DNA of 64,000 bases from G963664835 sp963664835 (GTDB taxonomy: Bacteria > Chloroflexota > UBA6077 > FW602-bin22 > JBCLEL01). Under the pieces are notes generated by a model that worked only from the letters and a program-made list of their open reading frames with translations, did no database searches and was not told where the DNA came from. The DNA is taken from the NCBI GenBank assembly GCA_963664835.2, contig CAXXUG010000013.1, forward strand, positions 248,001-312,000, read 5' to 3'. The translations under genes were made by a program, and so were the position numbers. Shown one piece after another: positions 1 through 8,600 of the stretch; positions within the stretch are counted from its first letter, which is position 1, and each line of letters opens with the position of its first letter.

Positions 1-44
1 TGCCCGCAACATGTAACGAAGCCACTGAAGCGACCTCCGGGCCC

Positions 45-1214
45 TTGGAAGGAGTCAGAGTACTAGATCTATCGAGAGTCCTGGCCGGCCCCTACTGTAC
101 CATGACCCTTGCGGACATGGGGGCGGATGTCATCAAAGTCGAGCACCCAACGACTGGGGACGAGACTCGTACGTGGGGACCGCCATTCGCCGGCGAGTTC
201 AGCAGCTACTTCCTCTCGGTCAACCGCAACAAGCGCAGCGTCGGCCTAGATCTCAGCAAGACAGGCGGGCGCGAGGCGTTCCTGGATCTTCTGACCCGTT
301 CACAAATTCTCGTCGAGAATTTTCGGCCGAGCAGCCGGTCGAAGCTACAGCTCGATCCTGACCAGATTCGCAAGTGTAACCCCGGTATCGTTCACTGCCA
401 CTTCTATGCATACACACCCGAAGGCCCGAGATCGGAGTATCCGGGGTACGACCTCTCAATTCAGGCGGAATCCGGCCTCATGAGCATTACAGGCGAACCC
501 GATGGCGCCCCAACCAAGGTGGGAGTCGCGCTCATCGATATCTGCGCCGGCGTCCACGCGGCGACGGCGATTCTTGCCGCCATTCTGCGCCGGGAAAGAA
601 CAGGCCAGGGAGAATACATCGAGATCGGACTGTTGGACGTCGCGGTGGCGAGTCTGGTGAACATCGTACAGGGTCATCTTGTCTCCGGACGGCGTCCTCT
701 CCGCTACGGTAACGCCCATCCAAGCATAGTCCCGTACCGTGATTTCCAGACCAAGGACCAGCCGATGGTTGTGGCGGCCGGCAATAGCCACCAATGGACC
801 GCCCTTTGCGCCGCGCTCGACCTCGAGAGTTGGGGTAGAGACTCGTCCTTCGCGACTAACGACGCCAGAGTCCGAAACCGGCAACAGGTGGAATCCAGGC
901 TTCAACGGGTGTTCCGCGAACATCCCCGAACGCATTGGATCGAATCTCTGCGCCAAGCCGGCGTGCCAGCCGGCCCGGTCAACTCGATCGACGAGGTGTT
1001 AGAAGACTACCCGGACCTGCTATTCGATATCGATTTGGCGCCGGCAGATAGGGTATCCTCCGTTCGCTCGCCCCTACGCTTGGAGCAAGCGCCTGTAGGT
1101 TATCGCATGCCCCCGCCCGGCTTGGGTGAGCACACCGAAGATGTGCTCGGCACGATTGCCGGATACGACGAGGATAAGATCGCTATCCTCCGGCGCGAAG
1201 GCGCGATTGGTTAG
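45..1214 (+). CDS. CaiB/BaiF family III CoA-transferase
   Basis: Predicted to move CoA between organic-acid thioesters in the cytoplasm. The 389 residues match the family from its usual N-terminal signature (VRVLDLSRVLAGP, residues 4-16) to a typical C-terminal GLGEHTEDVLG stretch. Asp165, in VALIDICAG, is in the position of the aspartate that forms the acyl-CoA anhydride in characterised members. The first start codon visible is a TTG at 45, but the frame stays open to base 1, so the true start may lie outside the window. The last ~100 bases were duplicated downstream (see 2342-2448). The substrate cannot be told from sequence; the neighbouring SDR dehydrogenases suggest acid or alcohol catabolism. 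Confidence 0.9.
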   Translation: MEGVRVLDLSRVLAGPYCTMTLADMGADVIKVEHPTTGDETRTWGPPFAGEFSSYFLSVNRNKRSVGLDLSKTGGREAFLDLLTRSQILVENFRPSSRSKLQLDPDQIRKCNPGIVHCHFYAYTPEGPRSEYPGYDLSIQAESGLMSITGEPDGAPTKVGVALIDICAGVHAATAILAAILRRERTGQGEYIEIGLLDVAVASLVNIVQGHLVSGRRPLRYGNAHPSIVPYRDFQTKDQPMVVAAGNSHQWTALCAALDLESWGRDSSFATNDARVRNRQQVESRLQRVFREHPRTHWIESLRQAGVPAGPVNSIDEVLEDYPDLLFDIDLAPADRVSSVRSPLRLEQAPVGYRMPPPGLGEHTEDVLGTIAGYDEDKIAILRREGAIG

Positions 1215-1297
1215 TACGGGAGTGCTGACTCGAACGCTCCGGACACAGCGGGGCAACTCCCCCAGAGAAGGCTCCGCTATATGCCGCGTTTCGAGAC

Positions 1298-2089
1298 TCA
1301 GTGCATTACGCCGCCGCCGGTGATGTTTATCGCCTGGCCGGTCATGTAGTCCGAGTCGGAGGACGCGAGAAAGGAGACCAGGTTTGCCACGTCCTCAGGC
1401 ATCTCTATCCGGCCCAAAGGAACTCTGCCTGCAGTGTACTCTTTCAACTCTCCCGGCCTAAAACCAGCCAATGCGCCCGCTTCTCGATCGATCTGATCCC
1501 ACATTGCGGTGTCGACTATTCCAGGGCAGTAGGCATTTACATTGATCTTGTGCTTAGCGAGCTCCATTCCCAGAGAGCGAGTTATCCCGATAACTGCGTG
1601 CTTGGTAGTGGAGTAGGCGCCCACCGCTCGGGTCGAAGCGATCTTGCCGGCCGCGGAAGCGGCAAGGATGATCTTGCCGCCGGCGCCCCGGTCGATCATC
1701 GGCTTGGCGGCAAACTTGCAGGTGAACCAAACGCCTGTCACGTTCACGTCGAATAGTCTCTGCCAATCGGCTACCGAAGTATCGACCATCGGGGCAATGA
1801 CAATGATTCCGGCGTTTGCGACCGCTATGTCGACGTGTCCGAACTCGCCCATTGTGTCGGCGAACAGTCCCTCGACCTGTTTCTCGTCGGTGACGTCGAC
1901 TTGCCGGGCGATCGCCGAGCGGCCCAGTGAGCGAACCTCTTCGGCTACCGACTCGGCGCCGGCCAAGTTGATATCGGCGGTTACGATATCGGCGCCGTCC
2001 CGGGCCAAGCGCAATGAGATGGCCCGGCCTATCCCTCTGGCCCCACCGGTTACAACTGCGACCTTTCCTTCCAATCTGTCCACTACCAA
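1298..2089 (-). CDS. SDR family NAD(P)-dependent oxidoreductase, copy 1
   Basis: A classical short-chain dehydrogenase of 263 residues. It has the nucleotide-binding TGGARGIG (residues 14-21), NAG at 92-94 and the catalytic set Ser145, Tyr159 and Lys163 (YSTTK). Asp39 after beta-2 (TADIN) favours NAD over NADP. It should oxidise or reduce a hydroxyl/keto group on a small substrate, not identifiable here. It is convergent with the CoA-transferase and about five residues in six are the same as in the SDR at 2525-3304, the two being products of one tandem duplication. Both copies keep intact catalytic residues. Confidence 0.92.
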   Translation of the reverse strand: MVVDRLEGKVAVVTGGARGIGRAISLRLARDGADIVTADINLAGAESVAEEVRSLGRSAIARQVDVTDEKQVEGLFADTMGEFGHVDIAVANAGIIVIAPMVDTSVADWQRLFDVNVTGVWFTCKFAAKPMIDRGAGGKIILAASAAGKIASTRAVGAYSTTKHAVIGITRSLGMELAKHKINVNAYCPGIVDTAMWDQIDREAGALAGFRPGELKEYTAGRVPLGRIEMPEDVANLVSFLASSDSDYMTGQAINITGGGVMH

Positions 2090-2189
2090 GCTCCTAACAA
2101 CAGATTCCTCAAACGAATTTACGACTCAGGCGGGCTGGTGGCCGCAAGTATAACCCAGCAACGGCACCACTCTTGGCCGGAGGTTGAAA

Positions 2190-2346
2190 CCGTGCTGACT
2201 ACGCGCGACTTCAAGCAAGCGTCGATGAACAAGTCCAACTCGCCGTCCATGACGGCGCCCGGATTGGAGCTCTCGCAGTCCGTTCTCAGGCCTTTGACCA
2301 TGTTGTACGGATGGAGTACGTAAGAGCGAATCTGATTGCCCCGGCC
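2190..2346 (-). pseudogene. prfB 3' end remnant (release factor 2 C-terminus)
   Basis: The minus-strand translation GNQIRSYVLHPYNMVKGLRT and the following ~30 residues repeat the last ~50 residues of the intact RF2 encoded at 3400-4531, with several substitutions and an altered tail. No GGQ domain or start precedes it: upstream of about 2346 the sequence changes abruptly into a CoA-transferase tail on the other strand. This is a duplication by-product and is not expected to make protein. The frame contains no internal stop, which is likely chance. Confidence 0.85.
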
Positions 2347-2448
2347 GGCCCGGGAGATCACACCGAGGACGCGCTACGCGCGGTCGCGGGTTACAGCGAG
2401 TACTCAGTCGAAAAGCTCCGGCGGGATCGGGTGGAAACGGACCGCTGA
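2342..2448 (+). pseudogene. CoA-transferase 3' end remnant
   Basis: The plus-strand translation GPGDHTEDALRAVAGYSEY...KLRRDR followed by TGA matches the C-terminus of the CoA-transferase at 45-1214 (GLGEHTEDVLGTIAGYDED...ILRREG). Only the last ~34 codons are present. They abut the prfB remnant at about 2342, which marks the junction between the two copies of a tandem duplication. Confidence 0.82.
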
Positions 2449-2524
2449 CTCCAGCGATCCGGAGATCTCTAGCCGGGTCTCAAGGGCTTTGCAGGAGGCA
2501 CCGGCGGGAACCCCACCTGGCGCC

Positions 2525-3304
2525 TCAGTGCATCACGTTTCCGCCGGTAACGTTGACAGCCTGCCCGGTCATGTAGTCCGAGTCGGATGAGGCGAAAAAG
2601 GAGACCAGGTTGGAGACGTCTTCCGGCACCTGTATCCTGCCCAGCGGAACCGCGCTCGAGGCCAACTCTTTCAACTCTCCAACCTTATAGCCAATCAACG
2701 CGCCGGCTTCTCGATCGATCTGGTCCCACATCTCGGTATCGACAATACCTGGACAGTAGGCATTGACGTTTATCTGGTGCTTGGCCAACTCCAAGGCCAG
2801 GGAACGAGTGATTCCGACAACGGCATGCTTGGTCACCGAGTAAGCGCCGGTGAAGCGAGTTGAGCCCACCTTACCGGCCTGTGAGGCGGCGAGGATTATC
2901 TTGCCGCCGCCTCCCTGGGCGATCATCTGCTTGGCGGCCGACTTGCAAGTAAACCAAACGCCGGTGACGTTGACATCGAATATTCTCTGCCAATCGGCGA
3001 CTGCGGTATCGATCATCGGGCCGATGACCATTATCCCGGCATTTGCGACCGCTATGTCGACCTGTCCAAGCTCGCCGGCTGCGTCGGCGAACAATCCCTC
3101 GACCTGTGCCTCGTCGGTGACATCTACTTGCCGGGCGATCGCCGAGCGACCAAGCGCGCGGACCTCTTCGGCGACCGACTCCGCGCCCGCCAGGTTGAGA
3201 TCGGCGGTCACGATGTCGGCACCGTCCCGGGCAAGGCGCAATGAGATGGCCCGTCCTATGCCTCGGGCTCCGCCGGTTACGACCGCGACTTTTCCATTCA
3301 ATCT
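2525..3304 (-). CDS. SDR family NAD(P)-dependent oxidoreductase, copy 2
   Basis: Paralogue of the SDR at 1298-2089. It keeps TGGARGIG near the N-terminus, NAG, and the catalytic tyrosine and lysine in AYSVTK. The longest frame begins at 3310; the MNRLNGKVAV and MRLNGKV alternatives differ by at most a few residues, so the start is approximate. Most differences from copy 1 lie in the substrate-side loops near the middle and in the region after the catalytic lysine (ALIGYKVGELKELASS against ALAGFRPGELKEYTAG), which would fit divergence in substrate use. It lies just downstream of prfB on the same strand, separated by ~90 bases. Confidence 0.9.
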   Translation of the reverse strand, partial: RLNGKVAVVTGGARGIGRAISLRLARDGADIVTADLNLAGAESVAEEVRALGRSAIARQVDVTDEAQVEGLFADAAGELGQVDIAVANAGIMVIGPMIDTAVADWQRIFDVNVTGVWFTCKSAAKQMIAQGGGGKIILAASQAGKVGSTRFTGAYSVTKHAVVGITRSLALELAKHQINVNAYCPGIVDTEMWDQIDREAGALIGYKVGELKELASSAVPLGRIQVPEDVSNLVSFFASSDSDYMTGQAVNVTGGNVMH

Positions 3305-3399
3305 GTTCACTGCGAAGCTCCCAACAAAAGGTTCAGCGAATCAACGGGTGATTCAAGAAGGCTGATGGCCGCCAGTATAACCCAGGGGACTGCGCCTGT

Positions 3400-4531
3400 T
3401 TAGGCTTGGGTCCCGTCCGTACTGCCTATTCGCGACTTCAAGTAAGCGTCGATGAACCCTCCCAACTCGCCGTCCAATACGGCGGTGGGATTAGAGCTCT
3501 CGAACTCCGTTCGCAGATCCTTGACCATGTTGTACGGATGAAGTACGTATGACCTTATCTGGTTGCCCCAGCCCGGCGAAACGTGCTCGCCCTTCAAACG
3601 GGCCATCTCGGCTTCCTTTTTTTCCTCCTCGATTTCGACCAATCTACTCTGAAGTACGCGCATCGCGTTCTCTCGGTTCTGGAGCTGAGAGCGCTCGTTC
3701 TGGCAGGTCACCACAATACCGGTAGGTAGATGGGTCAGGCGCACGGCGGTCGAGTTCTTCTGGACACTCTGACCGCCGGCTCCGGATGACCTGAACACGT
3801 CAACCCTCACATCGTCGGGATCTACCTCCACCTCGACCGCCTGGCCGACGTCCGGCATAACCTCGACGAGCGCGAACGAAGTGTGCCGGCGGTGGGCCGA
3901 GTCAAACGGCGAGAGTCTCACCAGTCTATGCACGCCCCGTTCCGACTTGAGGTTGCCGTAGGCATAATCGCCGTCAACCTGGAACATCACGCTCTTTACT
4001 CCGGCTTCCTCACCTGAAGACAGGTCCAGTACCTGGCTGGCGAAATCTCTGCGCTCGGCCCAACGCAGGTACATGCGCAGCAGTATTTCAGCCCAGTCCT
4101 GAGCCTCGGTCCCACCGGCGCCGGCGTGAATGGCGACGATCGCCGATGAGGGATCGTGGTCTCCGCCAAGCATCAGACGGAATTCGAGACGGTCGAGCTC
4201 GCTGGCCGTGTCCCCGGCCGTTTGGCCCAACTCGCCCAGCAGGTCTTCGACCGAGGAGCCGTCCTCCTGCTCCATAAGTTCCAGAAAATCCAACGATTCG
4301 TCGAGTCGGCGCTCGATCTGGCGCCACAACGTCACCTCTTCACGCAAGCGGGTGACGCGACGCAGCAGCGATTGGGCCTGATTGCGGTCTTGCCAGATAC
4401 TCGGATCGGCAGTTCGGGGTTCGAGGCGGGCAAGCTCCGCTTCTTTGCCGGCTAGGTCAAAGACGCACCTTTATTCTTGTAGTCCGTTCGACCAGCCCCA
4501 AGAGTTTTGCGCGAAGTTCTTCAGTTTGCAT
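3400..4531 (-). CDS. prfB: Peptide chain release factor 2 with programmed +1 frameshift
   Basis: RF2 ends translation at UGA and UAA on the ribosome. Reading starts at ATG 4531-4529 (MQTEELRAKLLGLVERTT) for 24 codons to CTT TGA at 4462-4457. A +1 shift then reads GAC CTA GCC and continues without a stop to 3400, giving 376 residues, the usual RF2 length. The shift site has the standard CTTTGAC with an SD-like AAGGTG a few bases upstream, the autoregulatory arrangement in which low RF2 favours frameshifting. The downstream part carries the RF2 SPF tripeptide (RLSPFDSAHRRH) and the peptidyl-hydrolysis GGQ (SSGAGGQSVQKN). Simple ORF calling starts at 4347 and misses the N-terminus. Confidence 0.95.
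4455..4470 (-). promoter_or_regulatory. prfB +1 frameshift signal
   Basis: Reading the minus strand, AAGGTG, CGT, CTT, TGA, C. The slippery CTT is followed by an in-frame TGA, with an SD-like element at short distance upstream, as in other bacterial prfB genes. Codon 25 is the stop. After the shift the protein reads LAGKEAELARLEP into the recognised RF2 body. Confidence 0.9.
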
Positions 4532-4615
4532 AGTCCGTCCAAATGACTTTCAGATTTTCAAGGACAGGATATCAGGCCGCGCTTGACTCGGCATCCCCTG
4601 CCTGACTCACCCGTC

Positions 4616-5722
4616 CTACGCGATGCGTTCGGCTACCCGTTCCACAGTCGCATACAATCCATCGGCCCATGCACCGGTCGTAATCTCCTCGCTGAAGCTT
4701 GTCGGAGCGGGTTGGCCGGTTGAGGCGGCGAACTCTTCTCGCCACGCCTCCGACGTGTCATCCGGCCGGGTCAGAGATGCGAGCGCGCAAACGACTGTGG
4801 TCCAGCACACGGCAACGTTGCCGATGTTGTAGCCGCCTCCCCCGAACGCAACCATTCTGCCGTCGCAGTATCGGTCTGCCAATGCCACCAAAGATCGGGT
4901 GATCCTGTCATACGATGTTGTTGACAAGCCCATGTGCGTCAGAGGGTCGCCGGCGTGAGAGTCGGCGCCGGCCTGCAGCAGAATGAACTGCGGTCGGTAC
5001 CGTTCGATCGCCGGCACGGCGACGGCCTCCCATGCCGCCAGGTACTCCTCGTCGCCGGTCCCGGGCGGACAAGGCAGGTTAACCTTTAGTCCACGACCCT
5101 CGCCGGTCCCAATCTCGTCCTCGCGGCCGGTACCGGGAAAAAGATATCGGCCGTCCTCGTGGAAATCCACGTCCAGCACCCGGCGGTCATCGTAGTAGCC
5201 GTACATCACACCATCGCCGTGGTGGCCGTCGATGTCGACGTAGAGAATCCTTTCCAGGCCATGGCTCTGTTGCAAATGCCCGATGGCGACGGCGCAGTCG
5301 TTCAGTATGCAGAAGCCGCTCGCGCTCTGCCGGCCGGCGTGGTGGAACCCGCCTCCTACCAAGAACGCCCGGCGAAGCTCGCCGGCCATTACCCGATCGA
5401 TCAGGTCGATTGTCGAACCCACAAACCAGAGAGACGCCTCGATGCAACCGGGAAAGGACGGCGTGTCCCCAGTGTCCAGATACCGTCCCCGGAGTTCAAG
5501 CTCGCGCACCTGGTCCAGGTAGCGCCTGGTGTGAAACATGAGTGCCTGGGCCTCTAATCCGGCTACCGGGTGCACCATCCTGGTGTCGGGCGCCTCGCCA
5601 AAGGTCGCACTCACCAGGGACGAGGTGAGAGTCAGGCGGGTTTGGGCCAACGGATGCGATCCGCCAAAGTCATAGCGCAGCAGCTCCGGCCCATAGACGA
5701 TTCCAACCGGGGGTTCACTCAA
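4616..5722 (-). CDS. Histone deacetylase-fold (AcuC/HdaH-like) amidohydrolase
   Basis: Zinc-dependent deacetylase/amidohydrolase of 368 residues. It shows the active-site His pair in GGGFHHAG (127-128), metal ligands Asp165 and His167 in DIDGHHGDG, Asp254 in AGADSHAGD, and a late GGGGYN bearing the catalytic tyrosine. Bacterial relatives act on acetylpolyamines, acetylated proteins such as acetyl-CoA synthetase, or small acylamides; the substrate here is unknown. Its ATG overlaps the stop of the upstream nucleotidyltransferase gene, so it is likely translated in the same message as that gene and the XdhC-like gene. Confidence 0.9.
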   Translation of the reverse strand: MSEPPVGIVYGPELLRYDFGGSHPLAQTRLTLTSSLVSATFGEAPDTRMVHPVAGLEAQALMFHTRRYLDQVRELELRGRYLDTGDTPSFPGCIEASLWFVGSTIDLIDRVMAGELRRAFLVGGGFHHAGRQSASGFCILNDCAVAIGHLQQSHGLERILYVDIDGHHGDGVMYGYYDDRRVLDVDFHEDGRYLFPGTGREDEIGTGEGRGLKVNLPCPPGTGDEEYLAAWEAVAVPAIERYRPQFILLQAGADSHAGDPLTHMGLSTTSYDRITRSLVALADRYCDGRMVAFGGGGYNIGNVAVCWTTVVCALASLTRPDDTSEAWREEFAASTGQPAPTSFSEEITTGAWADGLYATVERVAERIA

Positions 5723-6351
5723 CTTGCCGTCTCCGACTCGGTTTGTTCGATCTCCATGGTGAGCGCCCGATCGTAGTCCTCAGGACGATTCAGGTTGACC
5801 AGAGTCCACTCGGAATCGATCTCCACCCGGTTTATCTCAGCATCATGCCGGCGGACTACCGCCTTCAGGCCCTGGCTGTGTTCCTCAACCGCGAGCAACT
5901 CATCCCGCAGCGTATGGGAAAAGACAGTCGGATGACCGTTCCGGCCTCTGTATGTGGGCAGGCTCACGAGGCGTCCTCCGGAGAAATGCTCGTCGATCAG
6001 CCGGCGCAGCAACCAAACAGGCCGAGGCTGATCGACCGAAATGATCAACAAATCCCGGCCTGGCCTCGCCTGTTTCACCCCTGCGCGAATCGAACTCGCT
6101 CGACCGGTCGGGTGGTCAGGGTTGAACACAGCCGAAACTTGGTCCGGAGTACGCGCCCGGAGCTGGTCCGCGTTTGCTCCCAAGACGGCAATCGTCTGAT
6201 AAACCCCGATCTGCGCCAGTTGATGGAGTTGGAAGTCGTACAGAGTAGAGGGCCCGAACGGCAGAAGCGGCTTGAATCTTCCCATCCGGGTCGACTGACC
6301 GGCGGCGAGCAATACCACGCTGAGGCGACGGTCGTCAACGCCGTCAGCCAA
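5719..6351 (-). CDS. MobA/MocA-like nucleotidyltransferase
   Basis: A 210-residue NTP_transf_3 protein with the nucleotide-binding LAAGQSTRMGRFKPLLPF near residues 15-32 and a SVDQPR metal-site motif in the middle. Relatives attach CMP to molybdopterin (MocA) in the maturation of xanthine dehydrogenase/CO dehydrogenase-type enzymes, or GMP in the MobA branch. The immediate upstream XdhC-like gene (overlapping by 8 bases) favours the MocA role. It also overlaps the downstream deacetylase gene by 4 bases. No molybdenum hydroxylase structural gene is in the window. Confidence 0.85.
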   Translation of the reverse strand: MADGVDDRRLSVVLLAAGQSTRMGRFKPLLPFGPSTLYDFQLHQLAQIGVYQTIAVLGANADQLRARTPDQVSAVFNPDHPTGRASSIRAGVKQARPGRDLLIISVDQPRPVWLLRRLIDEHFSGGRLVSLPTYRGRNGHPTVFSHTLRDELLAVEEHSQGLKAVVRRHDAEINRVEIDSEWTLVNLNRPEDYDRALTMEIEQTESETAS

Positions 6352-7486
6352 GCTCCTTGCCTTCCGCCAACAGCCTCAGGTAGCGGTCGCGTATATCGTC
6401 GGAGAGCGACTTGGCATCGCCGCCGTGCATAATCTTGATCATCTCGGCGGCGATGATGACGGCGATCTCGGCCGGCGTCTCCGCTTTGACGTCGATACCT
6501 ATAGGCGCGTAAATCCGGGCCAGCTTGTCCAACGGTACGCCTTCGTCGTGAAGCAGCTTGAAGACGGCCCACACGCGTCGCTTGCTACCGATCATCCCGA
6601 TGTACTTGACCGGCTCATTGATGACCTTGCGCAGGCTGTAAACGTCAAACTGGTGGCCGCGCGTGATGAGCACGACGTAGGTATCCGGCGTCAACGGGTA
6701 ATCCGCCAACGTCTCCTCGAAGCCGGCGGCAATTACCTCGTCCGCCTCCGGAAAACGCTCCTGGTTGGCAAAGGAAGGTCGGTCGTCGAGAACGGCGACC
6801 CTGAATCCCGCCAACTTGCAGATCCTTGCCAGCGATAGTGCAATATGTCCGGCCCCGACTATCAGCGCCGTGGGCGGAGGCAAGAATACTTCGACGTACA
6901 CTTCGGCAGACTTGCGCGGAATCCGGCCGTTTCCGGGCAGGTCGACCTCGAACGTCCGGGTGCGTCCTTCAGAGATCGCCTTTCTCATTAGCTCCAGGAT
7001 TGAGCGTTGCAGATCCCCGTCGCTGAACCCTCCTCTGACCACGTCCTCGGCGGTAGCCAGCAGCTTAGCTCCCGGCTTGTCGGCAAGTCCCCGGGACTCG
7101 ACAACCGTCGCTATGGCGAATCGCGAGCCGGCCTGTCCCAGCCGGCCGATGTCTTCGGCGAACAGACCATCGGACCAGGACTCGACGAAGATTTCCATTA
7201 TCCCGCCGCAGACGCCTTCCGATTTCAGGTCGATTTCTTCGGTCAGATCGGCCAGAACTATCTCCGGCCTGCCCGACTCGATCACGCTGAGCGCCGCTCG
7301 CCAGGCATCGGCCTCTCCACATCCACCGCCAATGGTGCCGGCGAGCTGCCCTCCGGCGCCTATGAGCATTTTTGCGCCGGTCTCACGCGGCGTCGATCCC
7401 CGGGTGCGGACGATCGTGGCCGTCGCCACGGTTCGACCCGACTCGGTCTCTTTCCTGATCAACTCGTAGAGGGATTCGCCAGTCAC
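6344..7486 (-). CDS. XdhC/CoxI-family molybdoenzyme maturation factor
   Basis: A 380-residue protein with the two usual XdhC parts. The N-terminal half contains ATIVRTRGSTPRETGAKML and the conserved cysteine in GGGCGEA. The C-terminal half has a Rossmann-like region starting near ALIVGAGHIALSL and ends with IGMIGSKRR and an AEIAVIIAAEMI stretch. XdhC proteins bind molybdenum cofactor, help its sulfuration and insert it into xanthine dehydrogenase-family enzymes. The gene leads a three-gene leftward unit with the MocA-like protein and the deacetylase. Confidence 0.9.
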   Translation of the reverse strand: MTGESLYELIRKETESGRTVATATIVRTRGSTPRETGAKMLIGAGGQLAGTIGGGCGEADAWRAALSVIESGRPEIVLADLTEEIDLKSEGVCGGIMEIFVESWSDGLFAEDIGRLGQAGSRFAIATVVESRGLADKPGAKLLATAEDVVRGGFSDGDLQRSILELMRKAISEGRTRTFEVDLPGNGRIPRKSAEVYVEVFLPPPTALIVGAGHIALSLARICKLAGFRVAVLDDRPSFANQERFPEADEVIAAGFEETLADYPLTPDTYVVLITRGHQFDVYSLRKVINEPVKYIGMIGSKRRVWAVFKLLHDEGVPLDKLARIYAPIGIDVKAETPAEIAVIIAAEMIKIMHGGDAKSLSDDIRDRYLRLLAEGKELG

Positions 7487-7733
7487 TTTCTTGCCACCCG
7501 TTCCATCACGAAGCTGCTGGTAGAGCGCGCCAGATACCGATCAAGCAGCTTGTCATAAACCCTGCCGAGGCCGATCCTACCGTTGACTTTAGCACTCCTC
7601 TATGCTAGATTGGCATGGTTATGGAAACCGCCTTAGCCATAGGCCCTATAGAAACGATGGGCCTAACCGGCGAGGGCCGCCACTCCTTATTCTAGAGCAA
7701 CTCGACCTGACATATCTATCGCATGGAAGAAGT

Positions 7734-7922
7734 ATGACCGAGTTGGCAAACACCGTCGTATGCCCTCCTCACCACTGGGAAGTGACTTCCGTTCGCATCA
7801 ATGGGATGGTTCACTACCACCATAAGTGCATCCGATGCACGGCGGAGAAGGATGTGCCTCTGAGCACCTCCAGTCCATCGAAGTGGACCAGCAGGAGCAA
7901 CAAGGCAAAGAAGAGCAGCTAG
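7734..7922 (+). CDS. Small Cys/His-containing protein, function unknown
   Basis: I choose ATG 7734 (MTELANTVVCPPHHWEVT), giving 62 residues; the open frame extends back to 7602 but the extra sequence looks non-coding, and GGAAGAAG lies just before this ATG. CPPHHW, a second His pair (HYHH) and CIRC could form one zinc site, as in short zinc-ribbon proteins. The C-terminus is Ser/Lys-rich (SNKAKKSS), suggesting a flexible or nucleic-acid-contacting tail. A strong terminator follows within ~25 bases, which supports a real, separately transcribed gene. No family was recognised. Confidence 0.6.
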   Translation: MTELANTVVCPPHHWEVTSVRINGMVHYHHKCIRCTAEKDVPLSTSSPSKWTSRSNKAKKSS

Positions 7923-7946
7923 CTGCCGCCGCAGTTGGGTTTCTCT

Positions 7947-7979
7947 AAGCGACCGTCTAAGCGGTCGCTTTCTTTTTTT
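7947..7979 (+). terminator. Intrinsic terminator after the small Cys/His gene
   Basis: AAGCGACCG and CGGTCGCTT form a perfect 9-bp stem with a 6-base loop (TCTAAG), followed at once by a run of eight T in nine bases. This is the clearest rho-independent terminator in the window. Confidence 0.92.
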
Positions 7980-8228
7980 GATTCGTGTATGAGGGTGCGG
8001 TTGTAGATGGAGTGACGGAGGAAGCGCAGCTTCAGTAAGCGCAGCATAGCGGGTCTGGTGCATCTGCTCCAACTGATTCGGACGGCGAGGGCAAGAACCA
8101 CGATTGTATGACCTCATCACATGCTCCTGAGAGCCGGTTGCAGGTCCTGGAGTGGTGAGATTCTGACAAGACTCTAGTTTCGCCGGCCTTCGGGGAGGCA
8201 ATCCGAGCCCTGACATCGCCCAGAAATG

Positions 8229-8427
8229 CTCCGGAATTGGAATGAGTCGGAACAGATGGACGCATGCTTGGATGCTTGAGTAATAATGTTCAATGATGTG
8301 CAGGGCGCTTTGGTGTTTGTAGTTCGTAGAGGCGGGTTTGAAACCCGCCTCTAGTGCAATCGTGAGGCATGGGCTGCTGAGAATCGTCCAGATTCACTCT
8401 GGAATTGAAATAAGTTGGAACAGATGG
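8229..8427. repeat. Intergenic region with a 31-bp direct repeat and a perfect 13-1-13 palindrome
   Basis: The 620-base gap 7980-8600 has no convincing gene. It holds two copies of a 31-base sequence (8229-8259 and 8397-8427, 27 of 31 identical, both ending GGAACAGATGG). Between them, at 8327-8353, is a perfect inverted repeat: TAGAGGCGGGTTT, one G, then its exact complement. The palindrome resembles dispersed REP-like hairpins. It is not followed by a T-run, so it is not a standard terminator. Confidence 0.75.
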
Positions 8428-8600
8428 GGTCGGGTGCCGCCTATGAATAATGGGCCTACCTGGACCCAAGTCCGGGACCGATTTCGAGGGTAAACGCCTT
8501 CGAACGGATTGCCAATATCTGTGAAACAATTAGCGGAAGAAACTTATCGCAGTTTGGTGCCGCCCCTTACAGAGGCTTGGCTGAAATAGGAGTCTAGGAA

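Larger units (their letters stand above)
1117..3567. repeat. Segmental tandem duplication, two copies of ~1.22 kb
   Basis: Copy 1 (about 1117-2341) runs from the CoA-transferase 3' end through an SDR gene into the prfB 3' end. Copy 2 (about 2342-3567) has the same order. The outer ends are the intact CoA-transferase on the left and intact prfB on the right, and the two truncated ends meet in the middle. This is the layout expected from one tandem duplication of an ancestral CoA-transferase/SDR/prfB segment. The SDR protein divergence (about one residue in six) and decayed spacers show that the event is old. Confidence 0.85.
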
